9,481 bases of DNA from contig CAZVZM010000072.1 of the NCBI GenBank assembly GCA_964630835.1, positions 1 through 9,481 of the forward strand, in the 5' to 3' direction. This DNA comes from Halarsenatibacter sp964630835 (GTDB lineage Bacteria > Bacillota > Halanaerobiia > Halanaerobiales > Halarsenatibacteraceae). How positions within the stretch are numbered: position 1 is the stretch's first letter; each line of letters opens with the position of its first letter. Position numbers and translations under genes: made by a program. Below are positions 5,830-9,481 of the stretch, piece by piece. The notes under the pieces were generated by a model. That model did no database searches. It saw nothing but the letters and a program-made list of their open reading frames with translations, and was not told the DNA's origin.

Positions 5830-8800
5830 TCATTCTTCTCTCATCATCTCCACAAATAGCTCAGCCAGCTCCGGATCAAACTGACTGCCGGCACAATCTT
5901 TTATTTCCTCCAATGCCTCTTTCTGGCTCATGGGTTCTTTATAGGGCCTGCCAGTAGTCATCACATCGTAGGCATCCACGATAGAAATCATCCGGGATAA
6001 AAGAGGTATATCATCTTCCTTTAGGCCCTCAGGATATCCTGATCCATCCCAGCATTCGTGGTGATGCAAAACCTCCCGGGATATGTGTGCAAAATCATCC
6101 GTGGCCGTTATTATGGTATGTCCCCTTTCCGGATGCTCTTTAATTATCTGCCACTCTTCATCCGTTAGTCCCTCCGGCTTTGTCAATATATCCTGAGAAA
6201 TTGTTGTTTTGCCTATGTCATGAAGGGTTGCCAGCAGAGATAGCCTGTTTAACTGCTCGCCGGAAAGACCCGCCTTATCTCCTAGCTTGTGGGCCAGTTC
6301 GGTCATTCTCATGGCATGCTCTTTTGTTTCAGCACTCTTTGCTGCCAGAGTGTTTAGCATATTCTGTAAAAGTCTGTTTTCGGCGCTGTTAACTTTTGTG
6401 AGTTTGTCCTTATACATCTTCTCGTCAGCTCTAATTAATACATCTTCAAATTTTTCATCACTATCTCTCTTAGTAGCTATTCCTATGCCCAGAGTGATAG
6501 GGATATCTTCAAACTGCGCGCCCTCACAGGCACGCTCTATCCGGGCGACAATATTTTCGGCCATCTTCGCCTCTGTCCGGGGCAGGAGGATGACAAATTC
6601 ATCTCCGGCCCAGCGGGAAACTATATCCTCATCTCGAGTTACTCCCTTTAATATTTCGGCCACTTCGTTTAAGAGTTCATCACCCTTTCTATGACCATAA
6701 GTATCGTTTATGATTTTCATCCCATTCACATCACACATGATTAAACTTATGGGCAGTTGTCTTACTGTATCCAGACGCTTCATCTCTTCCTCAATGTAGG
6801 AGCGATTGTAAAGTCCGGTTAAGCCATCGTGATAGCTTAAATATTTTAATCGCTCTTCCTTTTCTTTAAGCTCCGTTATGTCCATCTGTATCGATAATAT
6901 ACCTTCTCCGCCCCGGGGCAGTTTCACTCTGGTCTCATTGAGATGAACTTTATAGCTTTCTCCGTTTTTCCTGCGGCCGTCACCCGTAAATTCTAAGTCT
7001 TTACCCTCAATAACCATCTCAATATTTCTGCGGGCCTCCTCTCTATATTCTGGAGGAGTTAAAACATCTAAAACATTGCTTCCCACCAGTTCTTCCTCAG
7101 CAAATCCCGTTATCTCACAGAGCCTTTCATTTACTTCCAGTATATTCCCTTCACTGTCTTCCAGCATTATACCCACCGGAGCGGTTTCAAAAATTTTGCG
7201 GTACTGCTCTTCCTTTATCTCCAGCTTTTCTTCTGCCTCCTTACGGTCAGTAATGTCTATAGCAGTACCGATGGCAGCATTCTCACCTTCGTAGACAATC
7301 TGCGCCCCGGAAAATAAAATCCACATTTCTTCACCGGTTTTCTTCTGAAGTTTAAATTCATAATTGGAGGGGGGCTCCTCCCCTCTCAGGCGGGCTAAAC
7401 CTCTTTCTTTTACAATTTCTCGATGCTCCGGGGCCACAACCTCCCAGAAATTCATATCCAGAAGCTCTTTCTGAGAATATCCCGTCTTATGCTCCAGGGT
7501 AGAATTGACATACTGAAATTTTTCCTGATATACAAACAAAGCAAAGGGGCTGGTTTCTGCCAGTGAGCGAAATCTCTCTTTTTCCTCTTTTAACTTATTT
7601 TCTGCTTCCAGTCTGTCGGTAATATCTGTCCTCATACTCAATACTCCTTCTTCACCCCCGGGAAGTTTAAGCTTTGTATCTTTAAGATTTACATAATAAT
7701 GCTCGCCCGACTTTTTCCGGGAAGATAATATTTGTTCCAATTCCCTGCCTGAAAGGACTTTATTAAAATCTTCTTTGGCTCTTTCCCTGTAAGCTTCGGG
7801 CACTATAGCATCGAATACGCTTTCACCAATCAACTCTTCCTTTTCGTAGCCGGTGATTTCACATAATTTTTCATTCACATCAATTATTATTCCTTCTGAA
7901 TTTTTAAGTTCCATTCCTATCGGTGCGGATTCAAATATCTTTCGGTATTGTTCTTCCTTAATTCTCGATTTCTCTTCCATTTCTTTTCTTCTTGTTATAT
8001 CTTGAGCGAAGACAAATTCGTACTCTTCACCTTCGTAGTTAAAGTATTGACTGACTACACTAACCGGGAAAGTTTCTCCTTCTGCAGTGACAAATGTTTT
8101 TTCGTATGAGATAGAATTATTTTGCTTAATTTTAAGCCAGAATTTTTCTCGCTTTTCATAGTCATCCTGCGCGATGATATCGTGGGCCTCAATCTTTTCC
8201 AGCTCCCTGCGAGAATAGCCCAGTTTCTCACTTACCCTTTCATTGGCATAAAGGATTTCACCATCAGGAGTAACCCGAAAAACCATCATATCAGCATTAT
8301 CCAGGAAAAATTTTGTCATCTCCAGCTCTTTTTCAGCACTTTTATATTCAGTTATATCATCATACAAAACATAGGCGCCTTCAACTTTATTTTCAATGAC
8401 TATAGGAACCCCCCGACACAAAAATTCTTTAGGATTTCCCTCACTATCGTAGCGAGTTCCTTCCCCCATAATTTTTTCCCCTGCAAGAATTCTTGCAGTT
8501 TCCTCTCTATCAGAATAACCAGCTTTCCCCCATTCCATTACATCGTCGAGAGGCTCTCCCTTTACTTCTTTCAGGCTATAACCAAAAGTTTCTCTAAACT
8601 CCTCATTTATATCAACAATATTCCCCGCGCTATCGAGCATGGCTATGGCAGAAGTGCTGCTTTCAAACAGCGCATCAGCTTTTTGTTTCTTCTCCCTTTT
8701 CTTCTCTTCTGTTATGTCCTCTTTTAAAATTAAAACATCATTTTTGTATCCGCTGATTTTAACTTCACACCATCTTACTTCACCGTCGATTTCAAATGCG

Positions 8801-9084
8801 ATTTCCTCTTCAAACTCCTTCTCATCGCCCTCTATTAAATCCTCAATCTTATTTCTCAATTTTTCAACAGTTTCTTCACTGCACCCGGCATTTAAAAGAA
8901 TATCTGGATATTTGTTACCGTACCCCGATTGTTCCGGGGATAATTTAAAGTCCATAAATATTTCATTCCACTTCTCATTTGTCAACCTGACGGTCAAATC
9001 TTCGCCCAGCAGAGCAGCCCCCTCCGGGAGCAAAGAAAAAATAGAAGCCGCGCTGTCCTTTTCACCGCTCGAAAAATCAGAAAT
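5830..9084 (-). CDS. Multi-PAS sensor with GGDEF and HD-GYP domains (c-di-GMP turnover)
   Basis: This is a cytosolic signalling protein of about 1084 residues with no membrane segment. Numbering from the TTG at 9033, six PAS domains lie at about 1-115, 119-235, 240-352, 357-478, 485-601 and 605-724, several ending in the usual DIT(D/E) hinge. A GGDEF domain (730-880) and an HD-GYP domain (893-1067) follow. The GGDEF motif is AGDEF (809-813), with DVNGMKIINDTYGH (768-781) and an RxxD inhibitory site R800-D803 five residues ahead, so cyclase activity and product inhibition look possible. HD-GYP ligands are present: H906, H938-D939, H967, H990-H991, D1020, with GSGYP at 997-1001, so it should hydrolyse c-di-GMP. 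I chose an ATT start at 9084 because GGGAGGG precedes it at 7 bases and the added 17 residues supply the first PAS helix. The TTG at 9033 has no ribosome-binding site. The frame is stopped at 9100-9102. The sensed ligand is unknown. Confidence 0.9.
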   Translation of the reverse strand: MSDFSSGEKDSAASIFSLLPEGAALLGEDLTVRLTNEKWNEIFMDFKLSPEQSGYGNKYPDILLNAGCSEETVEKLRNKIEDLIEGDEKEFEEEIAFEIDGEVRWCEVKISGYKNDVLILKEDITEEKKREKKQKADALFESSTSAIAMLDSAGNIVDINEEFRETFGYSLKEVKGEPLDDVMEWGKAGYSDREETARILAGEKIMGEGTRYDSEGNPKEFLCRGVPIVIENKVEGAYVLYDDITEYKSAEKELEMTKFFLDNADMMVFRVTPDGEILYANERVSEKLGYSRRELEKIEAHDIIAQDDYEKREKFWLKIKQNNSISYEKTFVTAEGETFPVSVVSQYFNYEGEEYEFVFAQDITRRKEMEEKSRIKEEQYRKIFESAPIGMELKNSEGIIIDVNEKLCEITGYEKEELIGESVFDAIVPEAYRERAKEDFNKVLSGRELEQILSSRKKSGEHYYVNLKDTKLKLPGGEEGVLSMRTDITDRLEAENKLKEEKERFRSLAETSPFALFVYQEKFQYVNSTLEHKTGYSQKELLDMNFWEVVAPEHREIVKERGLARLRGEEPPSNYEFKLQKKTGEEMWILFSGAQIVYEGENAAIGTAIDITDRKEAEEKLEIKEEQYRKIFETAPVGIMLEDSEGNILEVNERLCEITGFAEEELVGSNVLDVLTPPEYREEARRNIEMVIEGKDLEFTGDGRRKNGESYKVHLNETRVKLPRGGEGILSIQMDITELKEKEERLKYLSYHDGLTGLYNRSYIEEEMKRLDTVRQLPISLIMCDVNGMKIINDTYGHRKGDELLNEVAEILKGVTRDEDIVSRWAGDEFVILLPRTEAKMAENIVARIERACEGAQFEDIPITLGIGIATKRDSDEKFEDVLIRADEKMYKDKLTKVNSAENRLLQNMLNTLAAKSAETKEHAMRMTELAHKLGDKAGLSGEQLNRLSLLATLHDIGKTTISQDILTKPEGLTDEEWQIIKEHPERGHTIITATDDFAHISREVLHHHECWDGSGYPEGLKEDDIPLLSRMISIVDAYDVMTTGRPYKEPMSQKEALEEIKDCAGSQFDPELAELFVEMMREE

Positions 9085-9098
9085 AGCAAATCCCTCCC
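9082..9098 (-). promoter_or_regulatory. Ribosome-binding site pointing to a non-canonical ATT start
   Basis: The minus strand reads GGGAGGG, then ATTTGCT, then ATT in the frame of the sensor gene. The 7-base spacing is ideal. No ATG, GTG or TTG lies in frame between the TGA at 9100-9102 and the TTG at 9033, and that TTG is preceded by GCTTCTATTTTTTC with no Shine-Dalgarno. ATT initiation is rare but known (E. coli infC), and usually signals feedback control or low translation. Confidence 0.5.
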
Positions 9099-9318
9099 GT
9101 CAAACTATAATAAAATTGCTTCTCTCACAAACTTGATATGCTATTGATCAAACACAAATGTGAATCTCTCCACCTGCATCAAACTAAAAATTCAAATGAT
9201 GTTTTTGAGGCTTTTTAGATAAAATAAGAGCGGTTCTTCTAGCGTTTAGTTGTGAAATAGTTGTATCAAAATTAGCTTATTTAATAAAACTGGAAGATAT
9301 ATAAGCTTTGTTCACAAT
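9085..9318. other. Intergenic region upstream of the sensor gene
   Basis: AT-rich, with no recognised gene on either strand. It should contain the sensor promoter. A TATTAT/TTATAG-like -10 lies near 9105-9113 on the minus strand, but no good -35 at the right distance was found. The plus strand has frequent stops. Confidence 0.4.
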
Positions 9319-9475
9319 GAAATTTTTCCTCTGTGTCAGTTTAGTTTTCGGCCCAAAAATAGTGCTTCCTTCACGAAATCTCCCCGGCACATCTTAAGCT
9401 GAGGACACAATTTTTGGGCCATGAATCTGACTCAGGCTTCGAAAAATTTCGAGTATCACTTCACCTCATAGCTTC
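9319..9475. repeat. Dispersed structured repeat, copy 2 (right)
   Basis: This is the second copy of the element at 236-410, in the same orientation and about 9.1 kb away. The outer arms GAAATTTTTC (9319-9328) and GAAAAATTTC (9441-9450) are perfect 10-bp complements. The inner arms GGCCCAAAAAT (9350-9360) and ATTTTTGGGCC (9410-9420) are perfect 11-bp complements. GTCAG (9335-9339) and CTGAC (9427-9431) add a nested pair. A further stretch (9336-9344 with 9394-9402, nine pairs including two G-T wobbles) interleaves with the inner stem. This copy is shorter in the centre than copy 1. Similarity fades at about 9475; the window ends at 9481, so the true right limit cannot be checked far. No coding frame. 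Confidence 0.75.
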
Positions 9476-9481
9476 CTATAA

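Noticed and set aside
8122..8727. 201-codon plus-strand frame opposite the PAS domains
   Set aside because: Antisense to well-matched PAS domains, with a Phe/Ile-rich composition typical of a reverse-strand shadow.
9319..9475. Integron attC site
   Set aside because: The element is a long imperfect hairpin, but the RYYYAAC and GTTRRRY core sites are missing and there is no integrase or cassette array.
1..9481. CRISPR arrays, tRNA or rRNA genes, phage or defence genes
   Set aside because: No regularly spaced repeats, no cloverleaf-like sequence with the conserved T-loop, and no such protein in any frame.

Overview
The window suggests a moderately halophilic, diderm Firmicute of the Halanaerobiales type. 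The coding sequences are very rich in Asp and Glu, as expected of salt-adapted proteins. Both solute-binding proteins have ordinary signal peptides and no lipobox cysteine, so they look like free periplasmic proteins of a cell with an outer membrane. GC content is intermediate by eye, higher than in Halanaerobium itself, and a Halarsenatibacter-like genome would fit. This is inference from composition and protein style, not from a database match.

All five recognisable genes are on the minus strand, so transcription runs from right to left. First comes a large cytosolic sensor (5830-9084) with six PAS domains, a GGDEF domain and an HD-GYP domain, for cyclic-di-GMP turnover. Next is a TAXI-type TRAP transporter: a periplasmic binding protein (4332-5369) and a fused membrane permease (2195-4201), with a strong hairpin between them. 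A BMP/PnrA-family binding protein follows (942-1928). At the left edge is the N-terminal part of its probable partner, an ABC-transporter ATPase (1-178, cut by the window edge).

The window therefore holds one complete secondary uptake system, part of a primary nucleoside-type uptake system, and a c-di-GMP sensor upstream. The BMP gene and its ABC ATPase are separated by about 760 bases that hold a rho-independent terminator inside nested outer stems and one copy of a dispersed repeat. A 19-bp near-palindrome just upstream of the BMP ribosome-binding site looks like an operator.

The least explained feature is that repeat. An imperfectly conserved element of about 155-175 bp occurs at 236-410 and again at 9319-9475, in the same orientation, in the intergenic sequence near both ends of the window. 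Each copy has nested inverted arms and an additional interleaved pairing, so it could be a structured non-autonomous mobile element or a structured RNA/DNA family. The rest of the window is ordinary transport and signalling content. No CRISPR array, tRNA, rRNA, integrase, transposase or defence gene was seen.
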